Source of the DNA: Sphingomonas sp. OV641
Lineage (GTDB): Bacteria; Pseudomonadota; Alphaproteobacteria; Sphingomonadales; Sphingomonadaceae
Length of the DNA: 64,000 bases
Direction of reading: 5' to 3'
NCBI RefSeq assembly: GCF_900109205.1
Contig: NZ_FNZB01000001.1
Coordinates: 1,984,001-2,048,000, forward strand
Shown: piece after piece, positions 33,378-42,045 of the stretch
How the letters are laid out: the number at the start of each line of letters is the position of its first letter
Position numbering within the stretch: the first letter of the stretch is position 1
Made by a program: the position numbers and the translations under genes
The notes under the pieces: model-generated
What the model saw: only the letters and a program-made list of their open reading frames with translations
Told to the model about the DNA's origin: nothing
Database searches by the model: none

Positions 33378-35246
33378 ATGTCGCGCGTTTTCGATCGCCG
33401 CCAGTTGCTGCGCGGCGCTGGCCTGGCAGGGGGAAGCCTGGCTGTGTCGGCTTATATGCCGGCATGGGCGAAGCCCGTTTCATCGGGCATCGCCGGCCCG
33501 CTGCCCACCGTATCCGGCGAGGACATCACCTTGCGCATTGCGCACCAGACGATGGTGATCGACGGGCGCCGCAGCCATGCGATCGGCATCAATGGGTCCG
33601 TTCCTGCCCCCCTGATCCGCCTGCGGGAGGGGCAGAACGTGCGGCTCCATGTCGAAAACGCGCTGGACGAGGACAGCTCGATCCATTGGCACGGCCTTAT
33701 CCTGCCGTTTCACATGGATGGCGTGCCCGGGGTCAGCTTCCCCGGCATCAAGCCGCGCTCCACCTTCACCTATGAGTTCCCGGTTCGCCAGTCGGGCACC
33801 TATTGGTATCACAGCCATTCGGGGCTTCAGGAACAGCTTGGCCTGTATGGTCCGATCGTGATCGACCCCAGCGGTGCGGATCCGATCCAGGCCGATCGCG
33901 AGCATGTCATCGTCCTGTCCGATCACAGCCCGATGCACCCGCACCTCATCTTCAAGAAGCTGAAGCAGCAGGGCGGCTATTTCAATTTCCAGAAGCAAAC
34001 GCTTGCCGGTCTTCTGGCCGGCAAGGATCAGCCCGCCGGTGAGCGGCGGCGGTGGGGTGCGATGCGGATGGACCCCAGCGATGTCGCGGACGTGACGGGC
34101 AGCACCTACACTTATCTGGTCAACGGCCATGGCCCGCAGGACAATTGGACCGGGCTGTTCCGTCCCGGCGAGCGCGTTCGCCTGCGGCTCATCAACGCAT
34201 CGGCCATGACCACCTTCAACTTCCGAATTCCGGGGTTGAGGATGACGGTGGTCCAGGCGGATGGCCTTTCCGTTCAGCCGGTGACGGTGGACGAGATGCA
34301 GATCGCCGTCGCCGAAACCTATGACGTGATCGTGCAGCCCGCCGAGGACCGGGCCTATGCGATGGTCGGCGAAAGCGTGGATCGATCCGGCATGGCGCGC
34401 GCGACGCTGGCGCCACGGCCCGGCATGGTCGCGGTGGTGCCACCGCTGCGCCGCCGCCCGCTGGCCGACATGAAGGACATGGGGATGGGCGGCATGGACC
34501 ATGGGTCCGCCGGTCGCATGGATCACCCGCCGCAACCCGGCGCGTCGACGCCAGCCGCGCCTTGCGCGCCCGAACATGCGGCCATGGGCCATTGCTCGCC
34601 CGCTGCGGCTCCCGTCGCGGACGATGGTGGAAAGCAGCACCTGCAGCACCTGCAGGGGGCCGGCGATCACGGCGCGGTCGGCATGAATCATTCCATGCGT
34701 GATTTCTCCGTCGCGCCGGAGGTGAAGAAGACGCCAACGGTGCAGACCATCTCGCCCATGCCGGTGGACCGTATGGGCGAACCGGGCCAGGGCCTGGAGG
34801 ATGTCGGCCACCGCGTGCTGCTCTACACCGATCTGAAGGCGGTGGAGCGCAACCCAGACGTTCGCGCGCCGGATCGCGCGCTGCGCATCCATCTGACCGG
34901 AAACATGGAACGCTATATGTGGGCGTTCGACGGCGAGAAGCTGAGCGAGGTCAGGAAGCCGATCCCCTTCCTGCAGGACGAACGCGTGCGGGTCACGCTC
35001 GTGAACGATACGATGATGGGACACCCGATCCACCTGCACGGCCATTTCTTTGAGCTTGTCACCGGCCACGGCGATCATGCCCCGCGCAAGCACACCATCC
35101 AGGTCCAGCCCGGCGGGACGGCCACCTTTGACGTGACGACCGATGCCGTCGGCGACTGGGCGTTCCACTGCCACATGCTATACCACATGCATGCCGGCAT
35201 GATGCAGGTCGTGTCGGTGCGCCCGCGTGGGGAGCGGGCGGCATGA
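33378..35246 (+). CDS. copA: Periplasmic multicopper oxidase CopA (copper resistance)
   Basis: A 622-residue multicopper oxidase that oxidises Cu(I) in the periplasm. A Tat signal is at the start (DRRQLLRGAGLAGGSLAVS). The four copper-binding blocks are HWHGLILPFHMDG, YWYHSHSGLQEQ, HPIHLHGHFFEL and HCHMLYHMHAGMM, the last with the type 1 Met. A Met/His-rich insert (about residues 360-450) includes MKDMGMGGMDHG and the motif CAPEHAAMGHCS, which recurs in CopB. The start at 33378 gives the Tat signal directly. It overlaps copB by 4 bases. Confidence 0.95.
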   Translation: MSRVFDRRQLLRGAGLAGGSLAVSAYMPAWAKPVSSGIAGPLPTVSGEDITLRIAHQTMVIDGRRSHAIGINGSVPAPLIRLREGQNVRLHVENALDEDSSIHWHGLILPFHMDGVPGVSFPGIKPRSTFTYEFPVRQSGTYWYHSHSGLQEQLGLYGPIVIDPSGADPIQADREHVIVLSDHSPMHPHLIFKKLKQQGGYFNFQKQTLAGLLAGKDQPAGERRRWGAMRMDPSDVADVTGSTYTYLVNGHGPQDNWTGLFRPGERVRLRLINASAMTTFNFRIPGLRMTVVQADGLSVQPVTVDEMQIAVAETYDVIVQPAEDRAYAMVGESVDRSGMARATLAPRPGMVAVVPPLRRRPLADMKDMGMGGMDHGSAGRMDHPPQPGASTPAAPCAPEHAAMGHCSPAAAPVADDGGKQHLQHLQGAGDHGAVGMNHSMRDFSVAPEVKKTPTVQTISPMPVDRMGEPGQGLEDVGHRVLLYTDLKAVERNPDVRAPDRALRIHLTGNMERYMWAFDGEKLSEVRKPIPFLQDERVRVTLVNDTMMGHPIHLHGHFFELVTGHGDHAPRKHTIQVQPGGTATFDVTTDAVGDWAFHCHMLYHMHAGMMQVVSVRPRGERAA

Positions 35247-36295
35247 TCGCGCTTCTTCTCGCCACCGCCGCGCTGGCCGGTAGCGGCGCGCCGGCGCAAG
35301 CGGCCGATCACCAGCATCATTCGCATGGAAGCGCGCCCGCGCCTGCGCCGGTGAAGCCTGCGCCGTCCGAACAACCGGCGCCCAGCGCACCATCCGCCAA
35401 GGCGCATGGTGCGCATCACGCCGCTCCCGACACACCCGCCGTGCCGGTCGATACGTCCTGCACGCCGGAGCATGCCGCGATGGGCCATTGTTCGCTCAAA
35501 ACGGCCGAAACCAGGCCGAATGAGGCCGACGACGCCCCGGCTGGCACAGCGCTCGCGGCCGGTCATGCCCCGGCGCCGGCGGCGCCTGATGCCACCTATG
35601 CTGATCGCGTCTGGGGCGCGGACGCCATGTCCGCTGGCCGCGCGACGCTGCGGCAGGAGCATGGCGGCATGTCCTTCGCGCAGGTCATGCTGAACCTCGC
35701 CGAAGTCCAGATCCGCGACGGCGCGGACGGTTATCGCTGGGATGGCGAATTCTGGTACGGCGGGGATGTGAACCGCCTGACGGTGAAAACGGAGGGCGAA
35801 GGCACCTTTGGATCAAGCGCCGGCGGCGAAGTGCAGGCGCTCTACAGCCGCGCGGTGGGTCCGTATTTCAACCTTCAGGCCGGCCTGCGCCAGGATGTCG
35901 GCTCCGGCCCCAGCCCGACCTATGCCGCGATTGGTGTGGAGGGGCTGGCTCCTTACTGGTTCGACGTGGAGGGCGCCGTGTTCCTGTCGGATGACGGCGA
36001 TGCCTTTGCCCGCCTCGAAGGGTATTACGATCAGCGCATCACCCAGCGCCTGATCCTGCAACCGCGCGCCGAATTCAATCTCTCCGCCCAGGATGTACCA
36101 TATCGCCGGCTCGGGTCTGGCCTGACGGACGCCGAGGCGGGCCTGCGGCTACGCTACGAAATCGTGCGTGAGTTCGCGCCTTATGTGGGCGTTTCTTGGG
36201 AACGGCAATTCGGCGACACCGCGCGTTTCTCGCGTGCGAACGGCGATGACACGGGCGGGTTCAGCTTTGTCGCGGGCATTCGAGCGTGGTTCTGA
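35243..36295 (+). CDS. copB: Outer-membrane copper resistance protein CopB
   Basis: A 350-residue protein with a signal peptide (MIALLLATAALAGSGAPAQA), then a His/Pro/Ala-rich copper-binding stretch (ADHQHHSHG and the CTPEHAAMGHCS motif). The C-terminal CopB beta-barrel follows, with EFWYGGDVNRLTVKTEGEG, GYYDQRITQRLILQPRAEFN and a terminal aromatic strand FVAGIRAWF. It is thought to sequester or export copper at the outer membrane. The start ATG overlaps the copA stop (ATGA), so the pair is coupled. Confidence 0.94.
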   Translation: MIALLLATAALAGSGAPAQAADHQHHSHGSAPAPAPVKPAPSEQPAPSAPSAKAHGAHHAAPDTPAVPVDTSCTPEHAAMGHCSLKTAETRPNEADDAPAGTALAAGHAPAPAAPDATYADRVWGADAMSAGRATLRQEHGGMSFAQVMLNLAEVQIRDGADGYRWDGEFWYGGDVNRLTVKTEGEGTFGSSAGGEVQALYSRAVGPYFNLQAGLRQDVGSGPSPTYAAIGVEGLAPYWFDVEGAVFLSDDGDAFARLEGYYDQRITQRLILQPRAEFNLSAQDVPYRRLGSGLTDAEAGLRLRYEIVREFAPYVGVSWERQFGDTARFSRANGDDTGGFSFVAGIRAWF

Positions 36296-36356
36296 ACCGT
36301 CCCTCCGCGGGCCTCTCTAATCTTCTGATCGGCGCGCCAGCGACCCCGCCGCCAGC

Positions 36357-36956
36357 CTAGATGACTACCTCGTTCATCAGCGCCTGGGCCTCCGATCCCG
36401 CCCAGTCCATCGCGCCGCTCACGCGCCACACTTCTCGCCCCTCGGCATCCAGCATGATCGTGATCGGCAGATTGGCTTTATAGGCCATGCTGAGCCCCAG
36501 ATCGGGGTCGACATAAGCCGTCAGATTGTCGAGCTTCCGCTCCGCGAAAAACGGCTCGACCTTCTCGCGTTGCATGTCCTGGCTGACGGTCACGACGCGC
36601 ACCTTCCCGCGCATCGTTCCAGCGGCGGTGTTCAGGCTCGGCATCTCCTTGATGCACGGCGCACACCAGGTCGCCCAAAGGTTCAGCAACACCGGCTCGC
36701 CGCGAAAGTCAGCCAGCGTGACCTTCTTGCCCGCGGGATCGAAAAACGCGAGCTGCGGCGCCGCTTCACCCTTGTGGGACCGATCGACGCCGCCGACCGG
36801 TGCTGCCGGCTTCGCGCCGCCGGGCGCAACCTCGTCGGAGGTCAAAACGGCGGCGTCAGCGACGTTCGCTTGCTCCGGCGCAGGCGTTTGCCTATCGCAT
36901 GCCGCGGCCGCCAGCGCGGCCCCGAGGAGAAAGACAGTTCCCGAGCGCGATGGCAT
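36357..36956 (-). CDS. TlpA-family thiol-disulfide reductase lipoprotein
   Basis: A 199-residue periplasmic thioredoxin-like protein. The N-terminus has a lipobox-like LAAAAC, followed by a Pro/Ala linker. The redox site is [17 protein letters not shown] (W-C-A-P-C), and the cis-Pro region is NLPITIML. TlpA relatives reduce cytochrome or copper-site cysteines. It is convergent with copB, so a link to copper handling is possible but unproven. Its ATG (36956-36954) shares two bases with the argH ATG on the other strand. Confidence 0.9.
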   Translation of the reverse strand: MPSRSGTVFLLGAALAAAACDRQTPAPEQANVADAAVLTSDEVAPGGAKPAAPVGGVDRSHKGEAAPQLAFFDPAGKKVTLADFRGEPVLLNLWATWCAPCIKEMPSLNTAAGTMRGKVRVVTVSQDMQREKVEPFFAERKLDNLTAYVDPDLGLSMAYKANLPITIMLDAEGREVWRVSGAMDWAGSEAQALMNEVVI

Positions 36957-38340
36957 GAGCAGTTCCAACCAGATGTGGGGCGGCCGGTTCGCCGAAGGCC
37001 CGGCCGCGGTGATGCGCGAGATAAATGCCTCCATCCCCTTCGACAAGCGGATGTGGCGACAGGATATCCGCGGCAGCCAGGCGCATGTCGCCATGCTCGC
37101 CCGGCAGGGCATCGTGGCAGGCGAAGACGCGGCGGCAATCTCGAAGGGGCTGGAGCAGGTCGCCGACGGCTATCAGCGGAACGGCGTTGCCGAAGACCTG
37201 ACGCTTGAAGACATCCACATGCAGACGGAGGCGCGGCTGGCCGAGGCGATCGGCCCGGCGGCCGGCCGGCTTCACACCGCGCGCAGCCGCAATGACCAGG
37301 TCGCCACCGACTTCCGGCTCTGGGTCCGTGACGCCATCGATGAAACGCTTGCCGCTCTCACGGCCTTCCAGCGTGCGCTGCTGGATCGCGCGGAGGAACA
37401 CGCCGCCAGCGTGATGCCGGGGTTCACGCACTTGCAATCGGCGCAGCCGGTGACCCTGGGGCACCACCTGATGGCCTATGTGGAGATGGCGCGCCGCGAC
37501 GTCGCCCGCTTTGCCGATGCACGCGTGCGGATGAACCGGTCGCCGCTCGGCTCCGCCGCCCTCGCCGGCACGGGCTTTCCGGTGGACCGGCACGCCACGG
37601 CCGCCGCGCTCGGCTTCGACGGGCCGACGCGCAATTCGCTGGACGCGGTATCCGATCGAGACTTCGCGATCGAATACCTTACCTGCGCCGCGCAATGCGC
37701 CCTTCACCTGTCGCGTCTCGCGGAAGAGTTCGTGCTATGGGCATCGCAGCCGTTCGGCTTTGTCAGCCTCAGCGACCAATGGTCCACCGGCAGTTCGATC
37801 ATGCCGCAGAAGCGCAATCCGGACGCGGCCGAGCTGGTCCGCGGCCATGCCGGGCGGATCACCGGCTGCCTCGTCAGCCTGATGGTGACAATGAAGGGGC
37901 TTCCGCTCGCTTATTCAAAGGACATGCAGGACGATAAGCCGCCGGTCTTCGAATGCCACGACCTGCTCGGCCTGTGCCTCGCCGCCATGACGGGCATGGT
38001 GGAGAGCGCGACGTTCCGTACCGATCGGATGCGGGCGGTGGCGGAAAGCGGCTTTGCCACTGCCACCGATCTCGCCGATTGGCTGGTTCGCGAGGCGGGC
38101 GTACCCTTCCGCGAGGCGCATCACATCACCGGCCGCGCCGTGGCGCGTGCCGACGCGCTGGGCGTTCGGCTGGACGAGCTTCCCATCGATGATCTGGTGG
38201 CGATCGATAGCCGGATCGACGCCCGTATCTTCGACGTCCTGTCCGTCGATGCATCTGTCGCCAGCCGCACCAGCTTTGGCGGCACCGCGCCGGAAAACGT
38301 GCGCGCCGCCATCCGCGAAGCACGCGAAGCGCTCTCGTGA
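36955..38340 (+). CDS. argH: Argininosuccinate lyase
   Basis: A 461-residue fumarase-superfamily lyase that forms arginine and fumarate. It begins [16 protein letters not shown]. The superfamily signature is [16 protein letters not shown], and [16 protein letters not shown] and [19 protein letters not shown] are canonical. The start ATG (36955) forms a CATG palindrome with the tlpA-like start; an internal ATG at 36973 (MWGGRF) is an alternative. It heads a coupled chain with lptM, lysA, the siroheme synthase-like and corA genes. Confidence 0.96.
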   Translation: MSSSNQMWGGRFAEGPAAVMREINASIPFDKRMWRQDIRGSQAHVAMLARQGIVAGEDAAAISKGLEQVADGYQRNGVAEDLTLEDIHMQTEARLAEAIGPAAGRLHTARSRNDQVATDFRLWVRDAIDETLAALTAFQRALLDRAEEHAASVMPGFTHLQSAQPVTLGHHLMAYVEMARRDVARFADARVRMNRSPLGSAALAGTGFPVDRHATAAALGFDGPTRNSLDAVSDRDFAIEYLTCAAQCALHLSRLAEEFVLWASQPFGFVSLSDQWSTGSSIMPQKRNPDAAELVRGHAGRITGCLVSLMVTMKGLPLAYSKDMQDDKPPVFECHDLLGLCLAAMTGMVESATFRTDRMRAVAESGFATATDLADWLVREAGVPFREAHHITGRAVARADALGVRLDELPIDDLVAIDSRIDARIFDVLSVDASVASRTSFGGTAPENVRAAIREAREALS

Positions 38341-38570
38341 AGCGCGCAGTTCTCGTGCTGGCCATGTTGCTCGCCGGATGCGGCGCGGCACGCGGCCTCA
38401 AACCGGCCGAGGGAGAGCAATTGCCCGTTGCGCCCTATGGCGCCACGGCGACGCCGACGCCAGCAGACCTGCTCAAGGCTGAACCGCAGGCACGGCCCGG
38501 CCGCAGCGACGAACTTCTGCGCAACTCCGAGGAGCGGCGCAGCGATGAATTTGACCTCCCGCCAAGGTAA
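38337..38570 (+). CDS. LptM-like small lipoprotein upstream of lysA
   Basis: A 77-residue lipoprotein with the signal [20 protein letters not shown] and lipobox LAGC. The family hallmark of LptM/YifL, a G-C-G followed shortly by K/R-x-x-L-x-P, is approached by [17 protein letters not shown]. LptM assists assembly of the LptDE LPS translocon, and it typically sits just before lysA or dapF. The start is GTG (38337), overlapping the argH stop as GTGA. Confidence 0.75.
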   Translation: MKRAVLVLAMLLAGCGAARGLKPAEGEQLPVAPYGATATPTPADLLKAEPQARPGRSDELLRNSEERRSDEFDLPPR

Positions 38571-38573
38571 TCA

Positions 38574-39830
38574 ATGGATCATTTTGCCCTCGTTGACGGA
38601 GAGCTTCACTGCGAAGCGGTTCCGCTGTCCCGCATCGCTGCGGAAGTTGGAACGCCCGTTTATGTCTATTCGGCCAACACCCTGCGGCGGCACGCGCGCG
38701 TGTTTCGCGACGGGCTGAAACCGGCCGGACGCGTTCATCTGGCCTATGCGATTAAGGCCAATCCGAACATCGCCGTGCTGAACGTTCTCGCGCGCGAAGG
38801 CTATGGCGCCGATGTCGTGTCGGGCGGTGAGATGGCGCGCGCGCTCGCGGCCGGGATGCCGGCCGAGGACATCGTGTTCTCCGGGGTCGGCAAGACCCGG
38901 GCCGAGTTGGTCAAAGGCATCGAGGCCGGAATCGGACAGTTCAATATCGAACTGGAAGAGGAAGGTGTCGTTCTAGCGCAGCTTGCTGCGGCGCGCGGAA
39001 CGAAGGCCCGCGCGGTCCTTCGCGTGAACCCGGATGTCGATGCCGGCACCCACGCCAAGATCTCGACCGGCAAGCGCGAGAACAAGTTTGGCGTGCCGAT
39101 CGACGAAGCGCCGGCGATCTTCGCCCGCCTGTCCAAGCTCGACGGGCTCGATCTGCGCGGCGTTGCCATCCACATCGGCAGCCAGCTTCTGGACCTGTCG
39201 CCGCTGGAAGCAGCCTATACCCGCATCGGCGCCTTCGTTGCCGAGCTTCGTGCGGCGGGGCACACCATCACCCACGTCGATCTGGGCGGAGGGCTTGGCG
39301 TCAATTACAAGGCCGGCGACGTGCCGCCCGATCCCGCCGATTTCGGCGCAATGGTCGCACGCGTCACCAGGGATTGGGACGTCACCTTGATGTTCGAGCC
39401 CGGACGCGTGATCGCCGGCAATGCGGGTGTGCTGCTGACCGAGGTGATCTGGGTGAAACCCGGCGTCACGCACCCCTATGTGATCGTTGATGCCGCGATG
39501 AACGATCTGGCACGCCCTGCGCTCTACGATGCCTGGCACGATTTCGACGCCGTACGGCCCAGCGGAGAACGGATGGTCGCGAGCATCGCCGGCCCCGTCT
39601 GCGAAACCGGCGATACGTTCGCGCGCGATCGTGAGATTGATCTGGTGAAGTCGGGTGATCTCGCCATCTTCAGAACGGCCGGCGCCTATGGCGCCACCAT
39701 GGCCTCGACGTACAATTCGCGCCCGCTCGTGCCGGAGGTGCTGGTCGATGGCGATCGCTATGCCGTGGTCGCGGATCGCATCTCGGCGGAAACGATCCTC
39801 GCCGCCGAGCGTGTCCCGGACTGGCTGTGA
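38574..39830 (+). CDS. lysA: Diaminopimelate decarboxylase
   Basis: A 418-residue PLP enzyme making lysine from meso-diaminopimelate. The PLP lysine is K61 in AYAIKANPN; the phosphate-binding glycines are in HVDLGGGLGVNYK. The late Cys of GPVCETGDTF completes the active site from the other subunit. It starts 3 bases after the lptM-like stop and overlaps the next gene through GTGA at 39827-39830. Confidence 0.97.
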   Translation: MDHFALVDGELHCEAVPLSRIAAEVGTPVYVYSANTLRRHARVFRDGLKPAGRVHLAYAIKANPNIAVLNVLAREGYGADVVSGGEMARALAAGMPAEDIVFSGVGKTRAELVKGIEAGIGQFNIELEEEGVVLAQLAAARGTKARAVLRVNPDVDAGTHAKISTGKRENKFGVPIDEAPAIFARLSKLDGLDLRGVAIHIGSQLLDLSPLEAAYTRIGAFVAELRAAGHTITHVDLGGGLGVNYKAGDVPPDPADFGAMVARVTRDWDVTLMFEPGRVIAGNAGVLLTEVIWVKPGVTHPYVIVDAAMNDLARPALYDAWHDFDAVRPSGERMVASIAGPVCETGDTFARDREIDLVKSGDLAIFRTAGAYGATMASTYNSRPLVPEVLVDGDRYAVVADRISAETILAAERVPDWL

Positions 39831-40648
39831 GCCTGCATAGCCTGCCAATCTTCGTGCGGCTTCAAGGCCGCCCGGTGATATTGGCAGGCGACGGTGAAGC
39901 AGCCTTGGCCAAGCGGCGCCTGCTGGAGCGTGCCGGCGCCATTGTCGTGCGCGAGGATGGCACTGCCTGGGCCGCAACCGGCGCGCCGCATTCTCCAGTG
40001 TCCGCCGATGACATCCGCAGCACCGACGGGCCGGCCGCGCCGCGCCTGGCGATAGTCGTGGACGATGAAGCCGCGGTCGCGCGACTGAAGGCACGCGGCA
40101 TCCTGGTGAATGCCGTCGACCGACCCGACCTTTGCGACTTCACCCTGCCGGCCATCATCGATCGTGCACCCGTGATCGTCGCCGTCGGTACGGGAGGTGC
40201 GTCGGCCGGTCTTGCCGCAGCGCTACGCCAGCGTCTCGAGGCGCTGCTGCCGACGAGCCTCGGCGGCCTCGCCGATGCGCTGTTCGCGGCGCGTTCGGCG
40301 TGGCGAGCACGCTACCCGGATGGGCCGGCTCGTCGCCGGGCGATCTCAGCGGCGCTTGCGCCAGGCGCGATCTACGACCCGCTTTATCCCCAAAGCATTG
40401 CCGGCACGCCTTCGGATGACGTCACCGGATCGCAGGACGCGTTGGTATCGATAACGCTTCTGTCCGGTGATCCCGACGAACTCACGCTCCGTCAGGCGCG
40501 ATTGCTCGCCAACGCTGATCGCGTGACGCACGGGCGAGACGTCCCCCTCGCCATCCTCAATCGCGCCCGTGCCGATGCCGACCGAATGCCATGCGACCAA
40601 GCGCCGAACGGCCTGCCCGGCCTCACGGTCGATGTGAGGATGGCGTGA
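39827..40648 (+). CDS. Siroheme synthase-like NAD(P)-binding protein (CysG N-terminal type)
   Basis: A 273-residue protein with an N-terminal precorrin-2 dehydrogenase-like fold. LPIFVRLQGRPVILAGDGEAALAKRRLLERAG is the Rossmann region, and LVNAVDRPDLCDFTLPAIIDRAPVIVAVGTGGASAGLA is the CysG/Met8 catalytic-site block, including the conserved Asp of VDRPDLCDF. The SAM methyltransferase half of CysG is absent. The start is GTG (39827), overlapping the lysA stop. It may make sirohydrochlorin or siroheme, with a separate CobA needed elsewhere. Confidence 0.85.
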   Translation: MSLHSLPIFVRLQGRPVILAGDGEAALAKRRLLERAGAIVVREDGTAWAATGAPHSPVSADDIRSTDGPAAPRLAIVVDDEAAVARLKARGILVNAVDRPDLCDFTLPAIIDRAPVIVAVGTGGASAGLAAALRQRLEALLPTSLGGLADALFAARSAWRARYPDGPARRRAISAALAPGAIYDPLYPQSIAGTPSDDVTGSQDALVSITLLSGDPDELTLRQARLLANADRVTHGRDVPLAILNRARADADRMPCDQAPNGLPGLTVDVRMA

Positions 40649-41595
40649 GCGGCTTTGCCTATCGCATTCAGGACGGCTCTGCGTCCCGGACCAGCGTTCA
40701 GGATGCGCTGACCGGCGCGGGCGACATGGTCTGGGTTCACCTGACCACCACGGCGGAACATGCGCAGGGCTGGCTGCGCGGCGCGGCAAGCCTCCCCGAC
40801 TATGTCGTCGATCCGCTGACGGCACAGGAGACCCGCCCTCGCTGTGACGCGCTGGATGACGGAGCCTTTGTGAACCTGCGCGGGCGGACGGAAGAAGAGT
40901 TGGATCCGTCGGACATGCTCGCATCGGTCCGTATCTGGGCCGAACAAGGCCGGGTGATTTCCGTGACCCGCAAACACCTGCTCGCGACGGATGCAGTTGA
41001 GAAAGACGTCACGGAGGGCCGGGTGCTCGACCCCGGAGACATCATCACCGCCTTCGCAACGGCCATCACGGCGGATCTCGATCCCGTGGTGGCGGATCTC
41101 GGGGACGATCTCGACGATTGCGAGCAGCAACTCGATGCCGCGCATGCGTTCGCGTTGCGCAAAAGCGTGACGCGAGTGCGCGTGGAGGCGATCAACTACC
41201 GTCGCTTCCTCAATCCGCAACGCGCGGCGCTTGAAAAGCTCGCTTCCATGCCGGCAAACTGGCTGGGGACGGACGATCGCGCCCATCTGGCGGCGGCGGC
41301 TGATCGTGCCGCGCGCATGGCCGAGGAGGTCGAGGCGATCCGCGAACGTGCCAGCCTGATCCATGAAGCGTTGACGGATCTGCGTGCCGAACAGCTGGAT
41401 CAGCGCAGCCTGATCATCTCCATCGCCGCGATGGTGTTCCTGCCGCTCACCTTCATCACCGGCCTGTATGGAATGAACGTGCAGGGCCTGTGGTTTGCAG
41501 AGCAGCCATGGGCGTTTGACGCAATCGCCGGCCTTTGCGTGGTTATTGCGGTCGCCGTGACGGGTTGGTTCGTCGCCCGGCATTGGCTGCGATAA
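40645..41595 (+). CDS. CorA/ZntB-family divalent cation transporter
   Basis: A 316-residue transporter of the 2-TM-GxN class. The GMN signature is in FITGLYGMNVQGLWFAEQPW, after the first C-terminal helix (SLIISIAAMVFLPLTFITG); the second helix is FDAIAGLCVVIAVAVTGWFV. The long acidic N-terminal domain is cytoplasmic. Sequence around GMNVQG is closer to ZntB (Zn2+) than to CorA (Mg2+). GTG at 40645 overlaps the preceding stop as GTGA; the frame to 40591 was rejected because it overlaps that gene. Confidence 0.9.
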   Translation: MSGFAYRIQDGSASRTSVQDALTGAGDMVWVHLTTTAEHAQGWLRGAASLPDYVVDPLTAQETRPRCDALDDGAFVNLRGRTEEELDPSDMLASVRIWAEQGRVISVTRKHLLATDAVEKDVTEGRVLDPGDIITAFATAITADLDPVVADLGDDLDDCEQQLDAAHAFALRKSVTRVRVEAINYRRFLNPQRAALEKLASMPANWLGTDDRAHLAAAADRAARMAEEVEAIRERASLIHEALTDLRAEQLDQRSLIISIAAMVFLPLTFITGLYGMNVQGLWFAEQPWAFDAIAGLCVVIAVAVTGWFVARHWLR

Positions 41596-41646
41596 CCGGC
41601 AGACCATCTGCTCGATCGCTGATACCGGCTCCCGGCGTCGGGCTGC

Positions 41647-42045
41647 TCAGGCGGCGCGTGCCATTCGCCAAGCGTCCGCAATCTCGCCCAGCATGTCGGC
41701 GACCTGCCGGAAGGGGCCTCCGTCATGTCCCAGGCTGGCCTCGATCACCTGCTTGCGCGCGCCCGCATAAACGCGCGCCAGAGTGGCGGACACTTCGGCG
41801 CCGCGTTCGAAATCGAGATTGGCCTCCAGCGCGAACAGGATCGCCGTCGCACGGGTGACCCGCTCGCTTTTCACCGCGAACTTCTTGTTCTCCGCAGCCC
41901 AGGCGGCGACCCGAAGTGCGTGGCATAGCTCCTCGTAGAGAAGCTGCACCAGCCCGGCGCCATCCACATTGGCGGTTCGCCCGGCCAAGTCGATCTGACG
42001 ATAGGTCTGCGCGGGATCGCGCGACAAAACAGACGCATAGCCCAT
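41647..42045 (-). CDS. fliS: Flagellar export chaperone FliS
   Basis: A 132-residue flagellin chaperone. It starts MGYASVLSRDPAQTYRQIDL and contains the helical core LVQLLYEELCHALRVAA. FliS binds newly made flagellin and delivers it to FlhA. The start overlaps the fliD stop by one base (TGATG), so translation is coupled. The upstream frame to 42066 adds 7 unrelated residues. It is convergent with corA. Confidence 0.92.
   Translation of the reverse strand: MGYASVLSRDPAQTYRQIDLAGRTANVDGAGLVQLLYEELCHALRVAAWAAENKKFAVKSERVTRATAILFALEANLDFERGAEVSATLARVYAGARKQVIEASLGHDGGPFRQVADMLGEIADAWRMARAA

Noticed and set aside
33480..35174. 564-codon minus-strand frame antisense to copA
   Set aside because: No domains; all copper-binding motifs are on the plus strand.
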